From: Bacillota bacterium
GTDB lineage: Bacteria > Bacillota > SHA-98 > Ch115
Assembly: GCA_013178415.1 (NCBI GenBank)
Contig: JABLXA010000002.1
Span: forward strand, 1-64,000
Direction of reading: 5' to 3'
Length of the DNA: 64,000 nt
In this document: positions 25,755-33,730 of the stretch, piece by piece
Layout of the letters: each line of letters begins with the position of its first letter
Position numbering within the stretch: the first letter of the stretch is position 1
The notes under the pieces: model-generated
The model's database searches: none
Seen by the model: the letters and a program-made list of their open reading frames with translations, nothing else
What the model was told of the DNA's origin: nothing
Translations under genes and position numbers: made by a program

Positions 25755-26074
25755 TTCGATCTCCTCCCTTCCCTTTTTGGCAGATTTCTCCACCAGCCTG
25801 GGTCGTGAATCCACCTGCCTGTTGCAGGGTCACGGCGAAAATCCAGGGGGTTAATCCTGTTAATTATCAGGACAGGACAATTGCCCACGTATTCTACTCT
25901 CTTTGTTTGGGACTGCAACAGGGAAATGATTTCCTGCTTGTGGTTCCGGATCTCTTGCCGCAGGTCGTCAGTGAGATAGCCGGTAACTACCAAGGAATCG
26001 CCTTCCACCATAATGGTGCATTCGTTCTCCCAGAGGGCCTTTAATACTTCATTAGGAGCCATCAGAATCATCAC
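25751..26074 (-). CDS. TubC N-terminal docking-domain-like protein
   Basis: 107 residues. The first 55 contain LWENECTIMVEGDSLVVTGY followed by LTDDLRQEIRNHKQEIISLL. This matches the small alpha-beta module first known as the docking domain of the TubC peptide synthetase, which is also found as short free proteins in mobile elements. The C-terminal half has DPATGRWIHDPGWW and is otherwise unremarkable. The start may be at MAP (residue 5). It overlaps both neighbours by a few bases, so it belongs to the same operon. What the module does outside peptide synthetases is not known. Confidence 0.7.
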   Translation of the reverse strand: MMILMAPNEVLKALWENECTIMVEGDSLVVTGYLTDDLRQEIRNHKQEIISLLQSQTKRVEYVGNCPVLIINRINPLDFRRDPATGRWIHDPGWWRNLPKREGRRSK

Positions 26075-26399
26075 CCCCAGGTGAAAGAATCCATATCAAT
26101 ACTGGCAGGGATTCCTCAATAGCCGCCCGAATTTTCGGGGTAACAGGACCAGTAATAGCTAACGTTTTCCCGTCGCTTTTTAACTCGTATCCTTCAAGAA
26201 TGAGCCACTGCAATAATCGCAACCCAGGATGCCGCAATATCTCAAGCAGTTCCGGCTTATACTTGCGGAGCTTGCTTATCAATCCATCGCTCAATGCTCC
26301 CTTTGACACTTCGCAGCGAATTGTTTCCTCGTCAATGAGGAACATATTGCCGCCGCCGGAGAATACGTATCTTGCCAATTGGGTCCCTTTGCTTATCAC
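26052..26399 (-). CDS. Second TubC-docking-like element protein (two modules)
   Basis: Up to 115 residues. The first part, IRCEVSKGALSDGLISKLRK followed by YKPELLEILR, and the second, GYELKSDGKTLAITGPVTPK followed by IRAAIEESLPVLI, are each similar to the module of the following gene (beta hairpin, then an amphipathic helix with L..LR / I..LI). So it seems to be a tandem form. Start uncertain: the GTG at 26399 and an internal ATG at 26345 are both possible. It lies between the primase-helicase and the next TubC-like gene, which it overlaps by 23 bases. Confidence 0.65.
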   Translation of the reverse strand: MISKGTQLARYVFSGGGNMFLIDEETIRCEVSKGALSDGLISKLRKYKPELLEILRHPGLRLLQWLILEGYELKSDGKTLAITGPVTPKIRAAIEESLPVLIWILSPGGDDSDGS

Positions 26400-26439
26400 C
26401 CATAGCCACCCCCTCAGAATCGTTCCTCTGGTGGTCGAA

Positions 26440-26625
26440 TAACCCTTTTAGTTACCTCAGTTACTTCGGTTACCTTTTCTTGAATCCCTTGGGCCACAAG
26501 GGGTTCAGGTCTCAAAAAGGTAACAGGGGGGGGGTGTTACCTTCGGTTACCTTCTGGTTACCTTTCTCAGAAGTAACCGTGGTAACCGAAGTAACAGAAG
26601 TAACATGGTAACCGAAGTAACCCTC
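26440..26625. repeat. GTAACC-type repeats, iteron-like, with a nine-G run
   Basis: The sequence GGTAACC or GTAAC in either orientation occurs about a dozen times here, often as GGTTACCTTC or GTAACCGAAGTAAC with a 9-base rhythm. A run of nine G at 26526-26534 lies in the middle. Part of it encodes the C-terminus of the primase-helicase, a VTSVTSVTTVTSEK-like tail; part lies downstream of that gene. Clustered direct repeats in or beside a replication gene are the usual form of a plasmid or satellite origin. No AT-rich melting region is obvious beside it. Confidence 0.55.
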
Positions 26626-28302
26626 TTTTACTACTGTGTATTTCCCCCTATCTAAAGCCTTGATTTCCCCATTTTTTACCATACGGGAAAGAAGCATTTT
26701 CACGTTTTCATAGGGTTGTCCTAACGCTAGAGCTATCTGCTTTGGGGACATAGGCTCTCCATTAGCTTTTAGGGCCTCGATAACTGCTTGTCGCTCCCGG
26801 CTTATCTTGTATTCTTCCGCATCACCCAACAGCACCCACCCACCTACGTGAGGGTCCGCCCTGAGAGCCAGGGTTCGTTCCTCAATATCGCGACCAACGA
26901 CAAAGAGTTCAGCATCGGCTTTCCCGCGTGTTCGTTTTAGCACGAGAACAGAGTCTGCTGCACCCGCAATCCCACTAGAACCAGACAGCATATCGATAGG
27001 GTCGTCATGTTCCCCCCTGTTTGTGTGATGCACAAGCAAGAGAGAAGCTCCGTGCTTATCGGTAACAGCTTTCAATTTGGCGACTGAAGCGTAATCAAGA
27101 TTGTAGAGCGTCTTCCCTCGATCGTTCGTTTTTCTTTCCCTAATTCGCTCAAAAATGTCAATAATGACCAATTTGACTTCTGGATGATCGGTTAAGAACT
27201 TATCTAGCTCCATATCCCCTTCTTGATCCAGCCTGGGCCATACTCTGGATATATACAAATTGGGAGGAGGAGGGGCGTTTTTCAATAGTATCCTAACTCG
27301 ATCCTGCAATCGCCGCTTGGAATCCTCTAGGGCCAGATAAAGAACCCCCCGTTGTTTCACCTGAATACAACCGAACGCGTATCCTCCTGTCGCGACTGCT
27401 ATGGCGATGCCGAGAGCCGCCCAACTTTTTCCAAGTTTGGGTTTGCCTGCAAATACAGTAACCCCTTCGACGAGGATTCCAGGGACTATTTCGACGGGTT
27501 CAGGAATCTGCATATTCAGAAGTTCTTGTGCGGTCATAACTTCGATAGCAGTTCGCTCCCCATGGGGTCGCCACTCCGAGGACTCCTGCACCAACCGCAA
27601 CAATTCTTCTTTTGTACCACCTGCCGCTAGCCAATCTGAGATGTCCCCCTTTTCTGGCAGGTCAGGCAGATTCACGATTCGCACATCAGATGCAGTCCCA
27701 TACAGACTCCTTGCGACAGCTTCAGCGTGTTTGCGGCCAGGTTCGTCATTGTCGGGAAGAATGACTACCTTTCTACCCGCGAAGTATTTCGCGAATTCCT
27801 GTCTCCACTTCCCAGCCCCCCCAGAATTGGTAGTGGCTACAAGACCAAATTTTGCTAGATTATCACAGTCCTTTTCTCCTTCTGGGATAAATATCCAGCT
27901 ATCTTTTGGGGAAGCGATAAGTTCTGGCAACCTATAAGGAATTGGGTCTACCCCCTGCAGATTCCAGATCCAACCTTTTCCAGAGGGGTCAGGTCTACGC
28001 TGGAGGAAATTCTTGGGAGCATACCTCACCACTTGATATACGAGTTTGCCATTTTTATCCAGATAATCGTATATTGTCAAAATCTTCCGCTCTTGTTCTG
28101 TGGGAATACCTAGCTTGATCGCCAGTTTCTGGAGGTTACCACGCTGACCGCAGCCAAAGCAGGTGAATCCCGCTTCATTCAAAGAGAGAGACTGCCTGTG
28201 ATCGTCATGATAAGGACACAGTGCCTGGTAGAAACCGGAATCATTGGGTCCCTTTACTAATTTGAGTCTTTCCAGAATCTGGGATAAAATGTGGTTGGAC
28301 AT
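26512..28302 (-). CDS. Primase-helicase (CHC2 zinc finger, Toprim, RecA-like ATPase) of the element
   Basis: 596 residues. N-terminus: zinc finger CPYHDDH...CFGCGQRG as in DnaG and phage primases. About 150-240: Toprim domain with IPEGEKDCDN and VVILPDNDEPGRKHA, its Glu and DxD metal ligands. About 285-480: RecA/RepA-type ATPase with P-loop FAGKPKLGKSWAAL, Walker B VKLVIIDIFERI and LLLVHHTNR. About 510-570: winged-helix-like region, then a repetitive Thr/Val/Ser tail coded by the GTAACC repeats. It should prime and drive replication of the excised element. AGGGGGG-rich ribosome site. It sits third in the leftward operon. A change in the C-run (nine C on this strand) would alter only the last residues. 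Confidence 0.9.
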   Translation of the reverse strand: MSNHILSQILERLKLVKGPNDSGFYQALCPYHDDHRQSLSLNEAGFTCFGCGQRGNLQKLAIKLGIPTEQERKILTIYDYLDKNGKLVYQVVRYAPKNFLQRRPDPSGKGWIWNLQGVDPIPYRLPELIASPKDSWIFIPEGEKDCDNLAKFGLVATTNSGGAGKWRQEFAKYFAGRKVVILPDNDEPGRKHAEAVARSLYGTASDVRIVNLPDLPEKGDISDWLAAGGTKEELLRLVQESSEWRPHGERTAIEVMTAQELLNMQIPEPVEIVPGILVEGVTVFAGKPKLGKSWAALGIAIAVATGGYAFGCIQVKQRGVLYLALEDSKRRLQDRVRILLKNAPPPPNLYISRVWPRLDQEGDMELDKFLTDHPEVKLVIIDIFERIRERKTNDRGKTLYNLDYASVAKLKAVTDKHGASLLLVHHTNRGEHDDPIDMLSGSSGIAGAADSVLVLKRTRGKADAELFVVGRDIEERTLALRADPHVGGWVLLGDAEEYKISRERQAVIEALKANGEPMSPKQIALALGQPYENVKMLLSRMVKNGEIKALDRGKYTVVKEGYFGYHVTSVTSVTTVTSEKGNQKVTEGNTPPLLPF

Positions 28303-28308
28303 GATTTC

Positions 28309-28641
28309 TCACCCCCCCGTGTTCGCCAGGCTTCGGCCTGGTATCTTATTCCAATATCTCAATGGCAGATAATACCGGATTCCGAATTTTCCCAAAGATT
28401 TGGGGATCGCCAGGTCACAGAATCGCTGGAAATCTATGACATAAAGTATATTGGTATTTGTTTCCAACAGTTCAATTCTGTGGCATCCAAAATTTTTCAA
28501 TTGATCAACATAGTCTTTATCGAACCCATAACTATCAAGTTTATACAATTTCTGGTAGGACTTAACTCGTTTACAAAAAACACCATCCCGCAGCTTTCCA
28601 ACGCAGATCCGTCTTCCTTGGTAATTTCCATAAATTTCCAT
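28309..28641 (-). CDS. Element protein of unknown function (110 residues)
   Basis: Begins MEIYGNYQGRRICVGKLRDG and continues with a mixed alpha-beta sequence (YGFDKDYVDQLKNFGCHRIE, then ILYVIDFQRFCDLAIPKSLG). Basic and soluble, no membrane segment, no cysteine cluster. It follows the XRE gene by three bases and precedes the primase by six, so it is firmly in the operon. The pattern of short strands and an FxxxxDxxRF-like segment is reminiscent of small phage accessory proteins, but I cannot name a family. Confidence 0.65.
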   Translation of the reverse strand: MEIYGNYQGRRICVGKLRDGVFCKRVKSYQKLYKLDSYGFDKDYVDQLKNFGCHRIELLETNTNILYVIDFQRFCDLAIPKSLGKFGIRYYLPLRYWNKIPGRSLANTGG

Positions 28642-28644
28642 ATT

Positions 28645-28848
28645 TTATCCCAGCTTTCTACGATAGATAAATGGTTCCAGCTCCTTCGGGTCCACCTGTA
28701 AAACCTTAGCAAGAGCTGGGATAAAATGCCTGGAAATCCGAGTCCCTCTCTCCCAGCGAGATACGGTCGCCGTGTCCACCTGTAAAGCCGCAGCGATAAC
28801 ACGCTGTGGCACGCCAAGTCTGAGCCGTAATTCCTTAATCGTCATCAT
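28645..28848 (-). CDS. XRE-family HTH regulator, first gene of the leftward element operon
   Basis: 67 residues, almost only a Cro/C1-type helix-turn-helix: KELRLRLGVPQRVIAAALQV, then VSRWERGTRISRHFIPALAK. Start by AAGGAGGT seven bases upstream of ATGATG. It lies at the divergent promoter region between the replication operon and the cargo gene, the usual place for a CI- or Cro-like switch protein. Confidence 0.85.
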   Translation of the reverse strand: MMTIKELRLRLGVPQRVIAAALQVDTATVSRWERGTRISRHFIPALAKVLQVDPKELEPFIYRRKLG

Positions 28849-28884
28849 TTTTGTATACCTCCTTCCAAATCTTGTCTTGATTCC

Positions 28885-28913
28885 AGAATAAGCAGGTGAT
28901 ATGATAAGTTCAA
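28885..28913 (-). promoter_or_regulatory. Predicted promoter of the leftward element operon
   Basis: On the minus strand TTGAAC (28913-28908) and TATTCT (28890-28885) are 17 bases apart, 37 bases before the XRE start codon. A candidate operator region for the two XRE proteins. Confidence 0.55.
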
Positions 28914-29127
28914 TAAGGTCTAATCTTACCTTACCCTTACTGTCTTTTTCTTCCAGTTTCCATGGGTGCGTTTATCAGGTGGAGTTGCTTGCGGACGCTT
29001 AACACCTGATGGGGAAGGCTTCGCGGCGTATTCGCTGTTGGAGAATAGGGGAATTCGCAGGCAGCTTCTTCCAGCTGGTGGAAGGAATCGCAGGCATCTT
29101 CTTCTAGCCAATAAGGAGGTTGTGTTC

Positions 29128-30312
29128 ATGAATGAGGGGATTCTGACTAAAGGATCAATCTGGCCAAGGTGTGAGGTCATTCTGTTCCGGGGGAAGGTTG
29201 TGGCCAAGGAGAAATATAGAGAGTGGCAGGAGGATTCATGGGAGAGAGCCAAAGGGGACGCCTGGGGTCCATATGAGGTCCTGTCGTTCGATGAATACAG
29301 TGATCTTGTGTTCTCTGGGTTAGATGATTACGAGCTATACGAGCCGTTCAAGGCGTATGAGGAGAGCGAGGAGAAGAAGACCACTGAGGAAAAAGAGACT
29401 GCTGAGAAAAGGGCAAAGAGAAAGACCGCAGGACCGCACATTGAATTTCTGGGTCTTGATGTAGAAGATGAATTCTCGATTCTGGAATTCATAAGCAAGT
29501 ATGGCTTTCTCGGTATCGCCAATCCCCCTGGGGTTTCTTCTCCTTCCTCCTATGGTGGAGTGTTGAAGCGTGGGGAGGAATCAATATCCGACATAAGGGA
29601 AGCACATAGAGTCTACAGGTCTATCGCTTCCTTGTGGTCAAGCATATTTCAGTATGAGAGAGTGGAAAGGGAAATCAATCTGACATTTTCCCGCATGGCT
29701 GGAACCCGGAATATCCAGGACAGGGAAGGGTATAAGAAGAGAGTCCAAGAGCTAAGGGAGGAGAAGACCGCAATTGAAGGGGAAATCCATGTCCTTCTTA
29801 ACAACCTGCATTTTCCTGCCCATCTCGAAGCTATCACCTCTAAGGCTTCTCCTGATCATCTCTTGCGTAGTAAAACAGGGGAAATAGCCTATATCCGGCA
29901 GTCTCTTGAATATACCGAAGACGGCCTCATTCTCAAAAGTCTGATTGACCGGGCCAGGCTCACCGTGTCCTCCTGCGTCAATCTGTATTTAGAGGACGTG
30001 GCACCTGCGATTGATGATAAAGGCAAGATCAATTGGAGGTTTAATACTTTGCTTTCCGCATTCTACCTCATGCTATTTCTGGATAACACCAAGGGGAATC
30101 ACATCAGGCAATGCCAATACAGACACTGCCGCAAATTCTTCAGGAGTAGCGACCCTAGAGAGAAGTATCATGACCCGAAATGCGAGAACGCCGAGGCACA
30201 GGCCAGATACAGGGACAGGAAAAGAGGCGGGCCCACAGGAAAGCGGACTGGCCGCCCAAAAAAAATCTTCCCCATAAAGAAGGAGTTTATCTACTTATGT
30301 AGAAGACTTTAA
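29128..30312 (+). CDS. Cargo protein of the element with C-terminal CGNR-like zinc cluster
   Basis: 394 residues from the ATG at 29128, which has AAGGAGG eight bases upstream; the longer frame to 28966 has none. An N-terminal part with a Glu/Lys-rich tract (KKTTEEKETAEKRAKRKT, about 85-105) leads to a helical middle with heptad-like segments (about 200-260). Near the C-terminus lie CQYRHCRKFFRSSD and KCENAEAQARYRDRKRGG, which look like the CGNR zinc finger, followed by a basic tail. CGNR proteins are thought to bind nucleic acids. It is the only gene transcribed away from the replication operon and the obvious cargo; its role is unknown. A 160-base leader with an ATCAGGTG/CACCTGAT hairpin (about 28977-29013) precedes it. 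Confidence 0.7.
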   Translation: MNEGILTKGSIWPRCEVILFRGKVVAKEKYREWQEDSWERAKGDAWGPYEVLSFDEYSDLVFSGLDDYELYEPFKAYEESEEKKTTEEKETAEKRAKRKTAGPHIEFLGLDVEDEFSILEFISKYGFLGIANPPGVSSPSSYGGVLKRGEESISDIREAHRVYRSIASLWSSIFQYERVEREINLTFSRMAGTRNIQDREGYKKRVQELREEKTAIEGEIHVLLNNLHFPAHLEAITSKASPDHLLRSKTGEIAYIRQSLEYTEDGLILKSLIDRARLTVSSCVNLYLEDVAPAIDDKGKINWRFNTLLSAFYLMLFLDNTKGNHIRQCQYRHCRKFFRSSDPREKYHDPKCENAEAQARYRDRKRGGPTGKRTGRPKKIFPIKKEFIYLCRRL

Positions 30313-30363
30313 ATGGAGTGACTACGGTTTCTCCGCTTATGGATACGCGGTTCAAAAATGGAG

Positions 30364-30385
30364 ACCGTAAGTACCAACGAAGGCT
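30364..30385 (+). promoter_or_regulatory. Putative integrase arm-type site, right
   Basis: ACCGTAAGTACCAACGAAGG followed by CT, matching 23103-23125 in the same orientation. A nearby TACGGTTTCTCC...GGAGACCGTA inverted arrangement (about 30323-30371) may add a second binding site. Confidence 0.5.
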
Positions 30386-30435
30386 ACCAGGGGAAAAATC
30401 CAATAACCATGCGGGTTTGGGGGCATAGCAAGGTC

Positions 30436-30488
30436 GCGGCGGTCTCCAAAACCGTAGGTTGCGGGTTCAAGTCCTGTCTCCCCTGCCA
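30436..30488 (+). repeat. Right attachment site (attR), copy of the tRNA-Trp 3' part
   Basis: 53 bases identical to 22997-23049. It lacks the acceptor 5' strand and D arm, so it is not a working tRNA. It marks the right end of the element. Confidence 0.92.
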
Positions 30489-30631
30489 TTTTGTTATGTA
30501 CCGCCAACAGCTTCGGTTTTGCGCCTGCCAAAATCTCTCAGGTTCGACACGAGAAATTCCAAATGCTTCTCAAGGTCATCCAGTTTCCCGCGCGAGGTAA
30601 TTCCCGCAGAAGGGGCGCGCTCCAAGGGTCG

Positions 30632-32239
30632 TCACCTGTTAGTCAATCGTCTCAGCCCTCGCTTCGCTAGATCGACAATGAATCTAAATTCTCCAACTTT
30701 CAGACACCACGCGCATAAGAGGTATGTCACAGCACCCACAAATGTCGCCGGAATCAGCCATGAAAGGGTCTGCATATTTGACATATCTGTCATTCTGCTT
30801 GCAGTTGCCTGCTCTACTGCGTGATTCCAGAGAAAATATACGACTATTGACATGATAGCTGTGGCAGCCAGCACCTTGACGGTTTCAGAAAGAAACCGAC
30901 TGCCAAGGATCTTCGCCGCGGCGCAAGATTGTTTCCGGTCCCACAGCCACATGAGGCTCAATGCTCCTACCCATGACGCGATGGAGGTCGCGAGGGCGAG
31001 GCCTCTAGCCGCCATAAAGCGGATAAGGACGAGATTGAGCGCCACATTGACCGCCACGCTCAGTATCCCGGTCTTCAGGGGCGTTATGGTATCTCCATTG
31101 GCATAGAATGCTCGGCTGGCAACATCACGCCAACTCATGGCGGGGACCCCCAACACATACATGGCTAGAACTCCAGAAGTCAGAATGGTTGCATTGGCAT
31201 CGAACATTCCTCTCTGATAGACCACCTGCGTCAGGGGTCTGGCGAGCACGAATATTCCAGCGGAGATGGGGAAGAGTCCCAGAGTGCCCACAGACAATCC
31301 GCGGCGAATTCCATCGGTTGTCCGGGCATCATCCCTGGAAGCCGCGAATTCGGCAAATGTAGGATATAGAACCGTTCCGATGGCGCTTCCGAGGAGTGTC
31401 ATGGGAAGAGTATAAAGCCGCGCTGAATAGTCAATTGCCGCTACATTTCCCGCTGGAAGGCTGGATGCCAGGATCCTGTCCACAAGCGCGTTGACGGTCC
31501 CGAGGCCTGCCCCAACCGCCACTGGCAATGACAGCATGACCATTTGTCTGAGCTCTGGCAAGCGCCAGTCGATGCTCATCCCCGGCCGGAAACCTTTATT
31601 CCTCAAGACGAGCCATAAAATAACAAGTTGGGCCGCCATTCCCATCAGCGTCCCAAAGGCAAGCCCTTTTATTCCCATCACACGGCCAAGAGTGAAAACG
31701 GAAGCGATGATGATCACATTCTGCAATGGGCCCGCAAATGCCGGAAGTCCAAAGACTTGAAAGGAATTCAGCACGCCGCTTGCCGTGAAGCTGAGCCCGG
31801 TGACAAGAACTCCCGGCATCATTATGTAACCAAGTGTGATCGTTTGCTCATAGACCTCGCCCCTGAAACCTGGGGCGATCAGCTTTACCAGGAGGGGCAT
31901 CGCGAATTCTCCTATGATAATTATCAGCAACGCGGCCAGAATCACCGCATTCCAGATGGTTCCCAGCATGCGAAATGCCTTCTCATCCCCTTCGGTGACT
32001 CTTTTTCGGGTGAAAAGCGGGATTACTACGGTGCCAAGCGCGCCGCCCACAAGTCCAAAAAGCATGCCTGGGATATTCTGCGCCACAACGAAAGCGTCCA
32101 CCTGGGAACTCGCTCCATACACCGCAGCAATCACCATTGTGCGAACGAAGCCAAGACATTTGCTCAGTATGCCGGCCATCATTATTGCGAAAGACGCGCC
32201 TATCAGGCGTGTCGTCCTTGAAGAACCATGTAAATTCAT
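30632..32239 (-). CDS. murJ: Lipid II flippase MurJ
   Basis: 535 residues with about 14 membrane segments. Family landmarks: SKCLGFVRTMVIAAVYGASS with the conserved Arg of the first helix region, AQNIPGMLFGLVGGALGTVV, PAFAGPLQNVIIIASVFTLG and VDRILASSLPAGNVAAIDYS. It moves the peptidoglycan precursor lipid II across the cytoplasmic membrane. It lies just outside attR, so before insertion of the element it was the neighbour of tRNA-Trp. Transcribed towards the element. No partner gene within 150 bases. Confidence 0.93.
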   Translation of the reverse strand: MNLHGSSRTTRLIGASFAIMMAGILSKCLGFVRTMVIAAVYGASSQVDAFVVAQNIPGMLFGLVGGALGTVVIPLFTRKRVTEGDEKAFRMLGTIWNAVILAALLIIIIGEFAMPLLVKLIAPGFRGEVYEQTITLGYIMMPGVLVTGLSFTASGVLNSFQVFGLPAFAGPLQNVIIIASVFTLGRVMGIKGLAFGTLMGMAAQLVILWLVLRNKGFRPGMSIDWRLPELRQMVMLSLPVAVGAGLGTVNALVDRILASSLPAGNVAAIDYSARLYTLPMTLLGSAIGTVLYPTFAEFAASRDDARTTDGIRRGLSVGTLGLFPISAGIFVLARPLTQVVYQRGMFDANATILTSGVLAMYVLGVPAMSWRDVASRAFYANGDTITPLKTGILSVAVNVALNLVLIRFMAARGLALATSIASWVGALSLMWLWDRKQSCAAAKILGSRFLSETVKVLAATAIMSIVVYFLWNHAVEQATASRMTDMSNMQTLSWLIPATFVGAVTYLLCAWCLKVGEFRFIVDLAKRGLRRLTNR

Positions 32240-32389
32240 ATACCATAAACCTTTCTTAGAATCTTAAGACTCTTCAGCGTGCCGCCATTGCCGCTCAGCA
32301 AATAGCTGCCGTCGCATCCGTCGCGGTTCGCTATTCTGCCCATCAGGCAGCCTACCGATTTAAGGAGCTTTTTTAAAGAACTTTCGAGA

Positions 32390-33289
32390 TTATTTGCCCA
32401 GGAATTTCAATACCTGGTCAAGCCGCGGGAATCCCTCTGTGCCCCCGAGAGCCATGCATGATAGGGCTCCGCAGGCATTGCCGAACCGCATCGCCTCTTG
32501 CACATCATATCCATTCAGGAATGCATAGAGGAATCCAGCATTGAACGAATCTCCCGCTCCGGTGGTATCAACTGGAGCTACGGGAAATGCTGGCTGACTT
32601 ACGGTCTCCCCATCCCACCTGCCGGTGCTTCCCATGCTTCCTAGCTTTACAATCACCCGCCGGGGCAGTTCAATGGCTCCGATTCCCTTCCCCTTCGAGA
32701 ATCTTTCCAGCTCTACCTGATTCATGAGCAATATGTCAATATGCTGAAAGGCTGGTTTCAACGAATCCCAGCGACTGTCTAGCGGGTCCCAGCCGGGATC
32801 AAGGGATGTGGAGAGACCGCGAACCTTTGCCTCCCTCAGGATCGTTGCTGTCCGAAGGCTTTCCTGCAGGAAAGGAGATGAAATATGTAGGTGCCTTGCA
32901 GAGGAGAGTTTCGGAAAATCCTCATCTTTGAGGTCAAATTTCCTCATGACACCAGGTTCTGTCACCAGGGCCCTGTCACCGCCATGAACAAGCGAAACGG
33001 TGAAGCCTGTCTTCTCCCCCTTCGCTATTTCCACATCCTCTACCTCGATCCCTTCACCATGAAGCCTTCTCAATATGAACCTACCAAGGTCATCATCACC
33101 AACAAATCCAATGAATTTCACTCCGAGTCCCAGTCTGGCGAGGCCAACGGCGCATATTGCAGAGGAACTGCCAAGGGTGATGAGGGAATCTGTGGCGAGG
33201 ACTTCCTTCCCCGGCTCCGGAGGCGAATCCAGCCTCATTATTATATCGGCATTGAGCTCACCTACGACAATTACATCGAATTCTCTCAT
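32390..33289 (-). CDS. PfkB-family carbohydrate kinase
   Basis: 299 residues, normal for the ribokinase fold. The N-terminal signature is split over VVGELNADIIMRLDSPPEPG and GSSSAICAVGLARLGLGVKF. The C-terminal signature VDTTGAGDSFNAGFLYAF carries the catalytic Asp and anion hole. It phosphorylates a sugar or sugar-like alcohol with ATP; the substrate is not clear from the sequence. The upstream 34-177 bases hold three 48-base tandem repeats. Downstream is MurJ after a 150-base gap. Confidence 0.88.
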   Translation of the reverse strand: MREFDVIVVGELNADIIMRLDSPPEPGKEVLATDSLITLGSSSAICAVGLARLGLGVKFIGFVGDDDLGRFILRRLHGEGIEVEDVEIAKGEKTGFTVSLVHGGDRALVTEPGVMRKFDLKDEDFPKLSSARHLHISSPFLQESLRTATILREAKVRGLSTSLDPGWDPLDSRWDSLKPAFQHIDILLMNQVELERFSKGKGIGAIELPRRVIVKLGSMGSTGRWDGETVSQPAFPVAPVDTTGAGDSFNAGFLYAFLNGYDVQEAMRFGNACGALSCMALGGTEGFPRLDQVLKFLGK

Positions 33290-33322
33290 AATTAGCTACC
33301 AACTCCTCGATGATGCGGAAAG

Positions 33323-33466
33323 GTCGTGACGCGCAAAGGCCATAATGTATAAGGATCATGGTACGCGGACGCCGCGGTGCGCAATGGTCACAATACATGA
33401 GGATCATGATATACGAACGCCGCGGTGCGCAATGGCCATAATGCGTGAAGATCACGATGCGCAAAG
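33323..33466. repeat. Three 48-base degenerate tandem repeats upstream of the PfkB gene
   Basis: Units 33323-33370, 33371-33418 and 33419-33466 align without gaps. Units 2 and 3 share GCCGCGGTGCGCAATGG at the start, and all contain CAATGG/CAAAGG..CA.AAT followed by GA.GATCA.GAT. A partial fourth unit continues to about 33500. A minus-strand frame through them encodes a repetitive Cys/His-rich product, but it has no start signal. Confidence 0.75.
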
Positions 33467-33730
33467 GTAATGGTATATAAAGGCCGCGATATACGCGAAT
33501 GCAGAGATGCGGCTGGATGCCATGGCACACTCCACGTTTTTGCGCGCATGCCTTATTCTATTCGACGAATATGTTGCCATACCTTCCGGACTTGGCATTG
33601 CAAATTACAGCCATTCCCCATGGCATGCTCGAGAAAATCGTGAAATTATTGTAGATGTCGCGAATTCCTCTGAAAGGAGAGCGCCACATATTGGTGAAAA
33701 TATGAAGGCAGAGGAAGGGTTGAAAATAGT

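Larger units (their letters stand above)
22997..30488 (+). mobile_element. Integrative element in tRNA-Trp (about 7.4 kb), satellite or plasmid-like
   Basis: Bounded by identical 53-base repeats at 22997-23049 (inside tRNA-Trp) and 30436-30488. Gene order: integrase and two small rightward genes with a strong terminator; then a leftward operon from 28848 to 25021 (XRE, unknown, primase-helicase, two TubC-like proteins, zinc protein, XRE, membrane peptide); and a rightward cargo gene at 29128. The early-gene layout, with divergent transcription from an XRE regulator and its own replication protein, resembles phage satellites and integrative plasmids. No terminase, capsid, tail, relaxase or mating gene is present, so it would need a helper to move between cells. 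Ends, integrase and replication gene all look intact, so excision is plausible. Confidence 0.88.

Noticed and set aside
30436-30488. Second tRNA-Trp gene
   Set aside because: Only the anticodon-to-CCA part is present; the acceptor 5' strand and D arm are missing. It is attR.
33258-33530. 90-residue repetitive Cys/His protein on the minus strand
   Set aside because: It arises from 48-base tandem repeats, overlaps the PfkB start and has no ribosome site.
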